NCBI GenBank assembly: GCA_035610365.1
Contig: CM069436.1
Span: 91,079,912-91,143,911, forward strand
Reading direction: 5' to 3'
Length of the DNA stretch: 64,000 nt
DNA from: Aquatica leii
Lineage: Eukaryota; Arthropoda; Insecta; Coleoptera; Lampyridae
Of this stretch, positions 22,626 to 33,626 are shown in pieces; within the stretch, counting starts at the first letter, position 1, and every line of letters begins with the position of its first letter. The notes beneath the pieces are model-generated. The model had not been told where the DNA came from. It ran no database searches and saw only the letters and a program-made list of their open reading frames with translations. Made by a program: the position numbers and the translations under genes.

Positions 22626-25200
22626 AAAATTATTCTTTTTAAAAACAATTAAAAGCATTATAAAAAATCTGCAAAACATATAATTTCTTTTTATATAAAT
22701 ATTACTTTACTTTTAATGCTGTAGCATGTATGTATGCCGCTTTATAGTGATGCTAAAACTGAACAAGGATAATATCAATTTATAGAAATCTAGTTTTAAT
22801 TTAATTTAACAAAATTTGATAAAATTCTTATTTTGCTAAAAATGGTATATTTTTGTCTATGTACTACATCAATTTCTATGTAATTTTAAAAGAAAATACA
22901 ATTGTTGTAGGTGTTTTAAGCTGCAACTTTTCGTAATGAGTGCTAAAACCTACACTTCCTTGAATATTTTTTAAATATATTTAAAACGGCGTTAGTTAGA
23001 AGTATAAAATGTGAATATATTTATCACTAATCAGTTGATATCACAGGTCTTTTAAATTTTTTTATTTTTAGCTTTTTACTTCGATAGTAATAATGTTTTA
23101 TTTATTGTATGTATAAATTTGTCAACAAAGCAACATTACATATTACTTACTTTAATAATGTTAATGCAAAAAACCTAAAAACAGCAAAGAATATTAAAAT
23201 GTAAAATGTAAGTTACTGATTGTTGATATGCAACTTTAACTGCAACGTGTCGTAATTCGTTTCTAATCTACACTGTACGTTAACCTATTAGTGTTGTAAC
23301 GTAAATAAAGTTTCAAAGCAACTATAAAGGTTCTAATAGTATTAATACGTCGTTAACTTTTCTGTTGCCAGTTGTTTCCGTTTAAGCTGGCCTAATTTAC
23401 GGTGTAATATTAACGCCGAAATTTAATCTTTAAATTGTGTTTACTAAAAATATAGATGTTACACATTAAGTACATAAACAATGTATTTACTATTTATTTT
23501 TATATAATTATAAAATTGTATCACTTAATTACAGTTTGCACTTAAATAAAAAAAAAAGAACTGTAAAAAAATAACGTTGAATTTTGTGTAATTAAGTTAA
23601 GATTCAAGTTCTTGAAAATCTTGTTAAGAACAGAATTTATCTGTGATTGCTTTTCAGAAAGTTCTCTAGTGTTATAGGATTAAGTGCTTGTTTCAAAAGA
23701 AGCTTACGATCTACCTACCATATTTTGTTTTTCTGTGCACTTAATAAAACTCGTATTAATTAATCAACGAAAATTTGCATACGCTACATTGTTAGCTTAT
23801 TGTTTAATTAAATTTGTAATTTCAATTTCATGTTGATATTCTTAGAAAACGTCTAATTAAAAATGACAATGTTGTTTACCAAATGGTTGGGTAAATATGC
23901 TACATAAAAAAGAAAAATGCTTTCCGCCTAAGCTTACATTTCCGTTGAGTACACCTTAAGTAAGTACATTTACTCACAAATGTCTCTATGTGTTTACAAA
24001 GAAAATTTTTCAGTAATTTAATATTTTTAGGATGTGCGTATAACCACATTTTCTTAAATTCTGTTTTGTATTCATTTGATTAGATGGAACGCAAAAATAA
24101 AATAACTTTGTAAAAAAAATTTATAAAATCAGAACAATTTTGTAAAGAATATTATGATTTTGTATAAAATAGTAATATTTTTTTAAATTGTCAAACTCTA
24201 ATTAATAATGATTTATTTTCTTAATTAAAATGTTTTTAATAAAACAAGTATTTCATTAATTTTTAACAATTATAATTTAGTAAACTTTTTTACAATATTG
24301 TAAGAATTGTATATAATTTGTAAAATAATTTTTATTGTTGTAAAACAATGTTTGAATTCGTTTGTATAAATATTGTTGTTGTTAAGTACAATTAAAACAA
24401 AAAGGAATTAGCTTCAATAACAACAAATTGATTTAGAATTTAAAGAAACAGGTAATGTTTTTTAAGAAGATGATATTGATACATCAAAATTTACAAAATT
24501 TATAAAAATTAAACCAAAGCGTTTTAATACTGTGAAAATATTATTATTAAACTAAAACATGTTTAAATATTTGATAAATCTCAATTTTAAAAACAAACAT
24601 TTAACTGCAAATTGACAAATCATTTTCCACTCGAAACAATCGGAAAAACTTAAAAGTTGCTCCGCAAATGTAATTTAAAAGTACAGCTTGAGTCAATAAC
24701 GTTTTAACTTTATTTTAACTAAAAAGTTTTACAACATAACTTAGTTTATCTTTTTTTAATCAGTTACTGAAAAACAATTCATTGACATTTTTTTAAATAT
24801 AAGTAAAAATTGAAAATTACAAATTATTCAACATTGAAATTGTAATAAAAATGTAAGTAATTGAAATTAGCTAAATTTGATTAGATTTTACAAAACTTGT
24901 TACGCCAATTTTTTGCATTGGGTTTGTTATAAAATAAATATTTTGTTTTTTTATTTACTATTTAATGTTAAGTTGTATCAAAAATTAATGAAATTTGTGT
25001 ATTTGTCAAACTAGTTGTTTTATAAATTTTATTTAAATTTTTTTTCATTTCTAACAAAGTTGTGTAAAGCCAAACCTAAATTAAAAGATAGAGTTTGTGT
25101 CGATAGTTTCTAACTTATTTTTAACAAAATTACACTATTTAATGTTTTAAATTTATGATTAAATTTCAATTTGTATATTATTACATGCGTGTACTCAAAA
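22626..25200. other. Unassigned very AT-rich DNA
   Basis: About 2.6 kb with no recognisable coding motif on either strand and no obvious tandem structure. Confidence 0.5.
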
Positions 25201-25218
25201 AAAAAATAGTAAAAAAAC

Positions 25219-25291
25219 TAGGTTGTAATTAGTATTAGATCTTGTCTTCTTCCTCCTAAAGAAGACAAGATCTAATACTAATTACAACCTA
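25219..25291. repeat. 33-bp perfect hairpin with a 7-nt loop
   Basis: 25219-25251 and 25259-25291 are exact reverse complements (33 pairs, no mismatch), separated by CCTCCTA. The arm begins TAGGTTGTAATTAGTATTAG. Surrounding DNA is degenerate AT-rich sequence, so a perfect palindrome of this size implies either a recent template-switch event or selection on the transcript. Confidence 0.9.
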
Positions 25292-25910
25292 ACAAACAGG
25301 AGGATAAACTACTTTACCATTAAAAAAACTATCTTAATCTGAATTAATATAGATTATTGTCTTAAAGAATAAAATATTACTTACTAAAAACGGATACGTG
25401 CATGTTGCGTGATTAGTCTGATAGAAATCAAATTATCTCTGGTTTAGCATTCAACGTTTGTATTATTAGATGTTTAAATTTAAATTGTATGCGAATATTT
25501 GAGTACTACATTATAAATTTGTAAATTTATAAGTAGTAAAAAATTAAAATTTTTGTAACTAGATTTTTTTTATCTAAAATATCCACAGTTATTTTTTGGT
25601 TTTTTTTTTAATCTTTAGGCAAAATTACAATTAAAGTACTATATATTAAATTAGTGTTAAAATAATTCGCATATTTTATTAGTGTAAATTTGTATATATA
25701 AAAGTTACATATTATATGTTTCTTTATTTACACAAGAACATTTTGCGATAAGCTTTTATATTATATAAATTGTACAATTTAATAAGTTTAATCGTCTTAA
25801 TTCAATTTAAATATTATTTTTTGTTTTTTAGAGCATTTAAATAAATGTTGTTTTTTAGAAATGTTTTCTTATTATTAATTTATTTTTTAATTTTCAGTTT
25901 TTGCTATACT

Positions 25911-26155
25911 AAAAATGCATTGTGATTGGAACTAAACCAACATGTATAAACTCCACTTATTAGAATAAGAGGATGTGGTTCTTTTTTTATCTAGAGTTCT
26001 TCATGAATGTTAATTTAAGTCATGTTTATCATAAAAATACATTGTCATAGAAGCTGAACCAACTTGTAAAAATTCAACTCCGTAGAATAAGGGAAAGTGG
26101 TTTTTTCTTTATCTAGAGCTAATTATGAATGTCGGTTAAAGTCATCATAAAAATA
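25911..26155. repeat. Two-copy imperfect tandem repeat, period about 122
   Basis: The unit starting AAAAATGCATTGTGATTGGA (25911) is repeated from 26033 as AAAAATACATTGTCATAGAA. Both contain AGAATAAG, a GTGGTT(C)TTTTT run, TTATCTAGAG and a final CATCATAAAAAT-like string. About 75-80% alike by eye. Non-coding. Confidence 0.7.
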
Positions 26156-26159
26156 TTGT

Positions 26160-26960
26160 TGAATACTCTAGTTGGAAAATGAACTGTAAATTTACATCTT
26201 TAAAATTAATTTTATTAAACAAGTGTTAAGAATTGTTTACATTGTATTTGCTAGTTTTCGATCTTGCCGAAATGTATGTACGGGTATTTTACCCTTTTTA
26301 ATGTTGTAAGCGGCACGTACCCTAAAATTGTTCATGCTGCCTTCGTAGTAAATACACATCAAGCTGAATTATGTTTGAATTAATCTAATATAAAGTTGAT
26401 CTACTTTTATTTTGGTTTGTTGGTCACCTCAAAGTGCCACGAAATTCGATAAACTACTAGATGCTGCAAAATCTAGATTGAAAATAGTGTGATTACAGTT
26501 TACAAAAAACAATTCCTGCATCATACGATCCAACAAGCGAACACGAGAGTAACAAACGTAATAACAAACTTAAAACTATTACAAATGAAAAAAATATATT
26601 ACTCGTTACTAGATTGGAAAAAAAACTAACAAATCGGTTATGACCAATAGTAGCAAAAGTCACGTATTATATACACAATGACGGTAATTTCAATTATTCT
26701 GTATAGTTAACCTATTATGCATACCGTTTATTTATTATGCTTAATACTAAATTCATAGAACTGTCAATCATTATTAATCGCGTTTGCTAAACTTCAGCAA
26801 TAAATTGATTTTGTTTCAACAAACCGCCGCCCTTAAAACAATGTAGCTTAATTTGTTTCAAATACACTTATTGTTTAATTTAGTGCACAATATTGTATAA
26901 GAAAAATATATTGACACATTAATATCTTATATTAGACACTACTATAATTATTGTTCATTT
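26160..26960. other. Unassigned AT-rich DNA
   Basis: No recognisable gene, repeat family or RNA motif. Confidence 0.45.
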
Positions 26961-26968
26961 GATTGGCA

Positions 26969-27165
26969 AACCACAGAGTTAGGTAATCAACTTGTGGACC
27001 AAGCCAGATTCTAAACTCTATAAAAGTGATTACAAGTTGATTACCTAACTCTGTAGTGGTTCTTTGTTAGATTTTCGTTTGCTTTTTCAAGTTTATCGTT
27101 TTCTTTCTTACCTTTTCTGAGATTAGAATCTGGCTTGGTTCACAAGTTGATTACCTAACTTTTGA
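26969..27165. repeat. Inverted/direct repeat cluster around GTTAGGTAATCAACTTGT
   Basis: GAGTTAGGTAATCAACTTGT with the following ACCAAGCCAGATTCTAA (about 26978-27016) has two inverted copies: a short one at about 27029-27061 and a longer one at about 27120-27163 that includes both halves. It can form alternative hairpins. No coding capacity. Confidence 0.7.
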
Positions 27166-27272
27166 GAAGTGTTTAGTTAGATTTCGGTTGCTTGTTTGAG
27201 TTCTTCGATTTCTCTCACGCCCTGATGAAGCCCTTTACGAAAGTAGGCAAAAGGTTGGCAACTTCGGTTACA

Positions 27273-27325
27273 ACATTGACACGGTCCAAACCCGGAAGAC
27301 GTTCTTATCTTAGTATAACATTATT
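27273..27325 (+). repeat. Copy of a repeat shared with 63.0 kb
   Basis: ACAACATTGACACGGTCCAA and the following AACCCGGAAGACGTTCTTAT recur, inverted, at about 63040-63095, where they form one arm of a hairpin. Next to the BEL fragment, but not obviously part of it. Confidence 0.65.
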
Positions 27326-27329
27326 ACTG

Positions 27330-28080
27330 CCTAGATGGACTTTTGTGATTTAGCCAAGTTTGCACTTAAGAGAAGATAAATTATTCTTTTTAAGAATTAC
27401 CATAACTCAAGGTTCAATTAAAGTTGAATTGGTTTGTTTCCAATTCTTCCTAATTTGCATTTCTGCAACTTATTCTTATGGTCATCATTTTCAGAAATGT
27501 AGTATCATTTTTTGTAGTCAAATTTGAAAAGCTTGTTGTTGTTGATGTTGTACACACTTGGTTCTGGTAGCACCGTTAAATTTTGTTCAATTAAGAAATG
27601 TCCAGGGATTAAAGGTAACAAGTCATGAGGATCACTAGATAAAAAACATAAAGGTCTGGAATTAAAGCATGCTTCAATTTGTGAGCACATTGTATTACAT
27701 TCCCCATAGATGAGAAAAGCATTGCAGACTACTCTCTTAAAATGATACTTAAAACTCTTAAGCTTTACCAGGGATAAAATGCGACAAAATAGTTTCCTCC
27801 TGCAGTTGATTTAGAAATTCGTTAGTCAAATTTGTAATAAATGTTTGTAGTTCTGAGAGAACTCTTTTGAAAGTTGCGTTATCCAAATAAATATTTTTTA
27901 CTATATCCCTGCGAGTCATGAATCTTCTTACAGATGCTAAAAACTTCTCGGATGTTAAATTGCTATCAAGTTCTATATATTGTTGCAAAACAAAGAAATA
28001 TACATAAGTAAACCTTAGTGAGTTTAAAATTTGTAGTATTTCGATCTCGTAATTTAAAGGTACCATAGTAATCTACGTTT
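27330..28080 (-). pseudogene. BEL/Pao integrase fragment
   Basis: Minus-strand frames give the BEL/Pao integrase in order: YIELDSNLTSEKFLASVRRF, KNIYLDNATF (family IYSDNATNF, second catalytic Asp region, retained as LDN), LTNEFLNQLQEE, HFIPGKA (family WHFIPPGSPHFGG; the PHFGGLWE part with the third acid is deleted), then FKYHFKRV, MCSQIEACFNSRPLCFLSSD, HDLLPLIPGHFLIEQNLTVL and PSVYNINNNKLFKFDY, ending with VILKKNNLSSLKCKLG, the C-terminal LVLVKEDNLPPLxWxLGRI block. Frameshifts near 27720 and 27500. A different copy from the one at 49-54 kb. Confidence 0.88.
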
Positions 28081-28379
28081 AGCAAGCATTACACGTTGGT
28101 GTGACAATTCGGCTAATAAATAATTTGAATGTTTGGGCTTTATACAAAAACAAGTGACGCATTCACGTGCTAACTTTTTTGTTAAATTTTAATTACCTAA
28201 AACTCAATCGCTTTCGCATAGAGATGCAACTAATAATTTCGGTTCTGCATGTAGCAATCGTATGTGCTCAGATTGCACAAATAAAATTGACAATGGATGA
28301 TTACTTGAAAAAAAACAGAATGTTTAAAAAACTGGTGTGATCACCACACGACTTTTCTATAAAGAATGATAAAGAAATG

Positions 28380-29560
28380 TCTACATAAAATTTTAAGGTT
28401 TTGCGGTTGTTATGTTTATTATTATAAGCGACTTTCGGCTTAGACCGCGTCGTGGTTAAACACCCAGACTTAAGCTTGGTCCTAGTCTCTCCTTAAAAGC
28501 CAAAACAAAAAGTATAACTTCGCCTTTGCCGTATTGTTGTTCGTGAACTCAAACAATCTGACGTTTTGCAAGAAATTGCAGCTTGCATCTTCAGAGTGGT
28601 AAATGTCACTGAAGGAAAAAGTGTAAGTGACGATATTTATATCAATAGCCATTAGCGTGATTAACAAAGCTTATCTTTTTGTTACCGCTTGATTCACTTT
28701 GTTATTACTAGGAGTAAGTGTTTGTATCGTTTCCAAGGAGGTTGATCTTGATCTTAGAATATATAATACTGGTAGCCAAGATTTGCTGAGTCTTAAAGCG
28801 TCTTCTCGGTTCATATTACATGGATGTTTTTCTATTTCCACAGCTTTGCGGATTAGTCTGGGAAAATAGAAAGGAGTTCTGCGGTGTTTGCAGTCAGCCA
28901 TATGTTCTTTTGCTCTTTTTTATAGAGCGTCTCGTCTGTCCTATATAACTTGATCCACAGTAACAAGAAATTTTGTAAACACCGGCATGTTTTAGAGCCT
29001 CTTGTTTGTCTTTAGCAGATGCAAACCAAGTGTTCAAGGTATCTTTAGTCGTAAAGACAGTTTTGATATGTTTCTTTAGCACCCTGCTTATTTTGTCTGT
29101 CCAACTCATACAGTATGGTAAACCAGCGGTGCTAGTAGGAAGTGATAAAACTTCTTTGACTTTTGGATTTATTTTTTTTTTCTATGCGTTTTGGATCTCT
29201 TTTAACCTGTATCCATTTTGTTGTAGTGTTTCCTTCACCTTTTGTAGATTGTCATTAATTGACACACGTATAGCTCTCTTAGCTAAAGTATGCAAAACAG
29301 TATTCTTCTGTACTGGATGATAGTGAGATTTGGCGTTTAAGTATCTATTAGTGTGTGTTTTCTTTCTATAAACGGATTGCCCCAATTTTCCGTTATTTTC
29401 CTTTATCACCAGTACCTCAAGAAAGGCTAGACTGCTGTTATGTTCTAACTCCATAGTAAATTTAATGCTATTATGCGCAGAGTTTAGATGTTGAAAGAAC
29501 TGATTTAGTTTATCTTTGCCATGAGGCCATTCAAAAAACGTATCTGCAACTAATTTTTTA
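28380..29560 (-). mobile_element. Penelope-like element, PLE5 family, 5'-truncated
   Basis: From 29560 downward the minus strand reads the end of the RT palm (WPHGKDKLNQFFQHLNSAHN, KFTMELEHNSSLAFLEVLVI), the thumb (QSVYRKKTHTNRYLNAKSHY, NTVLHTLAKRAIRV), a linker, and a GIY-YIG endonuclease (HAGVYKISCYCGSSYIGQTR at about 28920-28975). After a frameshift near 28900 it continues FPRLIRKAVEIEKHPCNMNR and EDALRLSKSWLPVLY, the usual PLE C-terminus. The 3' terminal part (28380-28650) holds a hammerhead-like motif and the ACTTTCGGCTTAGACCGC box. The YVDD region and everything upstream are missing. Encodes RT plus endonuclease for retrotransposition; this copy is dead. Confidence 0.88.
28563..28594 (-). 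ncRNA. Hammerhead-like motif of PLE5, one core base lost
   Basis: Minus strand: CTGAAGA (28594-28588), stem II GCAAG/CTTGC with loop CTGCAATTT, then AAAAC and GTC. The only core departure is GAAA to AAAA. The sister copy at 54860-54894 has GAAA. That Gly-for-Ala-type change (G12 to A) abolishes cleavage in known hammerheads. Confidence 0.65.
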
Positions 29561-29879
29561 TTTCTAATTGTAACGCCTTATATTCGGCAGGAGTATAACA
29601 ATTAGTCAAGTTTGGCATTCTTATGAAGTTTGCAATAATCAATTTTAATCTGCTAAACGGTAAGTAATCATTTAATCTATTTTTGTTGGTTGTTGACTAT
29701 CGCTATTTGTCTCAAATTTCGTCTATTTATTTTTTTTTTTCTAACTTAACGATTCACAAAAAAATTAATACAACCACACTTATCACTTATGGAACTGGTT
29801 ACTACAATTATAGTGAAGAACGTTATTATATCTAGCAAGTTGACCTCATCAAGCAAAGGTTATATTTCATGCGAAAGAC

Positions 29880-30110
29880 AAAGAAGACCCTAATGGTATG
29901 GCCACGTAAAACAAATAAACGAAGAGAGAATGGCTCGTATTGTTCTAGTGAGTATAACAGAAAGACTGAGACCAAAGGGAAGACCTCTAAAACGGTAGAG
30001 AAATAGTCATATTCCAAAAAAACCAAAATGCTTGACTTCAAAAGAAAACAGACCAAAGGTCTTCGAAAAGAGGAAAAAAAAGGCTACAAAAAATTAAAAC
30101 GTGCGGTTTT
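29880..30110 (+). pseudogene. Non-LTR RT C-terminal tail
   Basis: Reads WYGHVKQINEERMARIVL (usual RxRWxGHVxRMxxxRxxRxxL) followed by LRPKGRPLKR (usual RxRGRPxxRW). This is the terminal block of jockey/RTE-type ORF2 proteins. Stops and shifts follow. No upstream palm motifs precede it; it is a fragment. Confidence 0.7.
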
Positions 30111-30631
30111 GGTCGTTTTCATCTTGTTCTTAATTGATTTATGTAAAACTGCTACAAATGGATTGTTTTCATTTGCCCTATTTGCTTACCTCTGTTTTTG
30201 TTTTGGAAGTAAACTGCTTTTTATCTATAGCCTTCTGCTAAATTAAATCATCTACGTCTTCTAATTTTCTGAATGAACTGTAACTACTTAAAGAATACGA
30301 ATTCAGACTTCGTTTTTGCTCTTGGCCTAAGCATTTTGTTTCTTCAACCTGCGTCTATAACACGTCAACGAGTCAACCCTAGAATAAAACACATTTATTT
30401 ATTTTCAGCTACCTTGCATACCTTGCAAGTGACTGTGCGTTTATGGAATTTTATTATCATTACCGACTGGGATACAAAACATAAACAATAATAAGAAAAG
30501 TATGTTTAGTCATATGTCAAAACCTAGTTGCAAATTTAGTATTACTGATAACTGAAAATTAATATAAACAATTTGGTTTTAAAAAACATGCCAACTTTCC
30601 AAATTGTTAAAACAAGTAATAGTAGATTACA

Positions 30632-30742
30632 TACCGAGGCGGAAAATATTCCATTTCTGTCGAGAGAACTATAGTTTACCGAGAGGCATAGCCTCGAGGT
30701 GAACTAGTTCTCGAGACAAATAGAACACTTTTGCCAAGGTTT
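30632..30742. repeat. Foldback element with GAGGC/GCCTC apex
   Basis: 30659-30687 (GTCGAGAGAACTATAGTTTA...) pairs with 30691-30717 around the apex GAGGCATAGCCTC; weaker pairing continues outward to 30632 and 30742. Similar in style to the small foldback at 6650. Confidence 0.65.
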
Positions 30743-30946
30743 GTATACAATTTTATTCACAATCAGCCATTAAATAAAATAAATAACATAAAACTAATAA
30801 AAAATGAATGAAAACCTACTTCCAAAATATTATCGTTCATTTCGGTAAAATATTAACACATAGTAGGCACTTCACAATTGACATATACGTATTTAATTTA
30901 TGATTGTCATTTTATCAAATTAGTTAAAACATAACACACACGAATT

Positions 30947-31085
30947 AGAGGTTCGGAAAGTGTACATTACTGACCGCGAGGTTTCATTACATACTCGTTT
31001 TTTTTAACCATGGAAACCGCTCACTTACCAACCTTTAAGAGGTTCGGAAAACTGTACGTTACTAACTGAATGTGAATAAAAAAAG
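30947..31085. repeat. Short direct repeats GAGGTTCGGAAA
   Basis: GAGGTTCGGAAAGTGTACAT (about 30949) and GAGGTTCGGAAAACTGTACG (about 31039) are followed by TTACTGAC/TTACTAAC. Possibly the ends of a decayed small element; boundaries unclear. Confidence 0.4.
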
Positions 31086-31089
31086 TTGC

Positions 31090-31840
31090 AAATCATACAT
31101 TATGATTTTTTTTCCGCTATTAGTTGTATACGGTTTTATTATTACGTATAATAGTAGGTTGTGAAATTGCACATTTTTAAGCGCAGGTAAATAATATTTC
31201 ATTATTAACTACTGGTATTTACGTATTTACATTTTTAAAGAAATTTATAATAGTTTAAAAAAAACTTTACAAAACTGTTTACCAATGTTTATTCAATGTT
31301 ATTTTAAGAATTTAAATCGTTCATTAAATTTGATTTTAAAAATATAATTTATTTGAAGTTTGCGCTTAACTAAATGTGAATTTTAACTGAAGTAAATATA
31401 TTTTAGATATAATCAATTCTTAAAGTAATAATGTTTAGTATAGGGTAGAGTGGTACCGGCTCAGACACTATCTTACAAGCACTAATATATTTAAGGTAAG
31501 TTAAAATTTTGAACTAATTGCAAATGGAATGGATACCCTAATCTATTTCTAATATTTTGGGATTGTTTTAATCAAAAAAATGCGGTAATTCTTTTTTAAT
31601 TTTCTCCAAAAGATGCATTTGTTTGAATCTGCCTTATAGTGGAGTACATTTAGACAAAAAATAAAGTAAGTACTTATCAGTCCTTGACAATATTTATTTT
31701 TAAGAAAAATGAATAACTGACAGTAAGTTTGAAGATCGAACATACTCTAAAAGTTCCTGGTGCTCTCTTGAGATTTGGTATTTTTGAGATTATTACCCGA
31801 TTGCATAATACAAAAATTTTATTATTCTAACGATTATTAT
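31090..31840. other. Unassigned AT-rich DNA
   Basis: No recognisable coding motif; short open frames lack family resemblance. Confidence 0.4.
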
Positions 31841-31842
31841 TA

Positions 31843-32215
31843 CTGATAATTTATTTATACTAAAAATATGTACACATTTATAACTAACCGAACTAATTAA
31901 ATCAAAGGATATTTAATACAAACAGTTACAGTGTATTATAACACTAACGCTTTTTTACATTAAAGTAACGTACAAGTTTATACACCGTAGATTTATCGCG
32001 ACACGCGTTAATCACTTATTTATTTAGACTTGAATAATCTTCTTAACACTGCTGTATTTGAATTACTCAAATAACTGCCCTATGATTTGTTTGCACCGCA
32101 TTTATACATTTTAGCGAAATCTTCGCAAATGTTTCACATCCTTCGGTGAACATTCTGGAAAATGGATAACAACTTCGAGAAACTTCTTGAGAATAATTTC
32201 TGGAACGTTTCATTG
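31843..32215. repeat. Dispersed repeat, possible LTR remnant (copy 2)
   Basis: Same orientation as 13914-14360 and about 70-75% alike by eye, with the same order of shared blocks. Lacks a clean TGTTACG start. Confidence 0.55.
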
Positions 32216-32645
32216 TTAACTAAATTGTAGTTATTGATTTGATCGTCGTTTTGTCAATTTTATTATCGGCCACAATGCTAGTGCTCATACTAATGAATGG
32301 AGTAAACGTATTGTTTTGTGTAATAAAAGCTGTTCACACTCTTTTATTTTGATTTTAGGATCTAGCCGATCTATGATGAATGACCTTATAAAATCGTCAT
32401 CATTAAAAATCATAGAATTAATAAGCTATAAACTAGTACTAGACTAGTTCTAATGTTTTTAGGTGTAAAACTTTGCAAATAAAAATTTGCACTGAGTTTA
32501 ACAATTTTATAAACTGTAATTGGTTTTCTAGAATTTAAAATCATATACTTATTAAAATCAGCCTTACCTCTGGTCTTAAATGACCCATAAATGTCCTTGT
32601 CTACAGATTATCTTATGTGAGTGCAATCCGGTAGACTATTTTATT

Positions 32646-33626
32646 CTCACCATCAGTGGCGGCTAGTGGTCAATCATACAAGAGGATCATTTAAAAAAAG
32701 TAAAAAAAAGCATTCTTAGAGTAACGTAATTTATATTTAAGATCAATTATATTTAAGATTTAAGATATTCGTCTATAATTACAATTACCAAAATGATAAA
32801 TAACAAGCTCATTAAAATTTACAATGATTTTTCAATGCTTAGCATAGAAATGCAAATCTTACTTGTCTCATAATATTAGCAATTGCGTAGAAATGTTTTA
32901 ATTTTTTTAACACAGAGAAACATCGCTCTCTTTCTACTGTAGTCATATGTAAAGTAAATCAATTGTTTTATTTAATATATGTATCTATTTTTAGTTTTTA
33001 CAAACATTTTCATTATGGTCTTTTATTGATCTCACAATTGCTATTTACTTTTTCTTTTAAATGCTATAAATCCATAACATTATTTGTACAACATAATGAT
33101 TAATGCATCATCTGAAAACAGTAAACATAAAACACTAAAATCTATTATTTATTTCAAATCCACAAATCCAATCTAACGAATCATATACAGATTCTTTAAA
33201 ATTACTGTAAACTTGTTTATTTTAATGTTTACTGGTTGGTCGAATTTGAAGTAAAGGTTGAGGACGAGCATTAAATTTGAATTTTAAATGTGTAAACAAT
33301 TATTAGCTTCATTTTTTAATGTTTAGTACCACCGTTATTATGAAACAAAAACGATAAGTCGTCCCTTATGAATATTATCGATCAACTAAGAAAATCGACT
33401 GTAAAGTTTGTCATATGTGATAAGAAAGTTGCATTTGAGCATCTATATTTTACACACACGTGCTACAAAGATAACGATAGATGACGTAAGTCACGTAAGC
33501 AATGTAAGCATTGCACTCAAAGTAATTGCACTAAGCATTATCTTTGGCGTAGGCGGCCCGGCTGAAGACCTTGCTAAATTGACATTGACCAAATGACCTA
33601 ATAGAAAAGCCGCCACTACTCACCAT
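32646..33626. mobile_element. Non-autonomous hAT-type element with perfect 8-bp TSD
   Basis: CTCACCAT at 32646-32653 and again at 33619-33626 flank an element (32654-33618, 965 bp) whose ends are CAGTGGCGGCT on the left and the complement TAGTGGCGGCT on the right (10 of 11 identical). An 8-bp target duplication and a CAGTG-like terminus are diagnostic for the hAT superfamily. The interior has no transposase frame, so it would have needed a hAT transposase in trans. The intact duplication suggests a fairly recent insertion. Confidence 0.9.

Noticed and set aside
27218..27250. Possible hammerhead (CTGATGA followed by CGAAAG)
   Set aside because: The bases between the two boxes (AGCCCTTTAC) cannot form stem II, and no cleavage triplet follows. 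The partial match is not enough.
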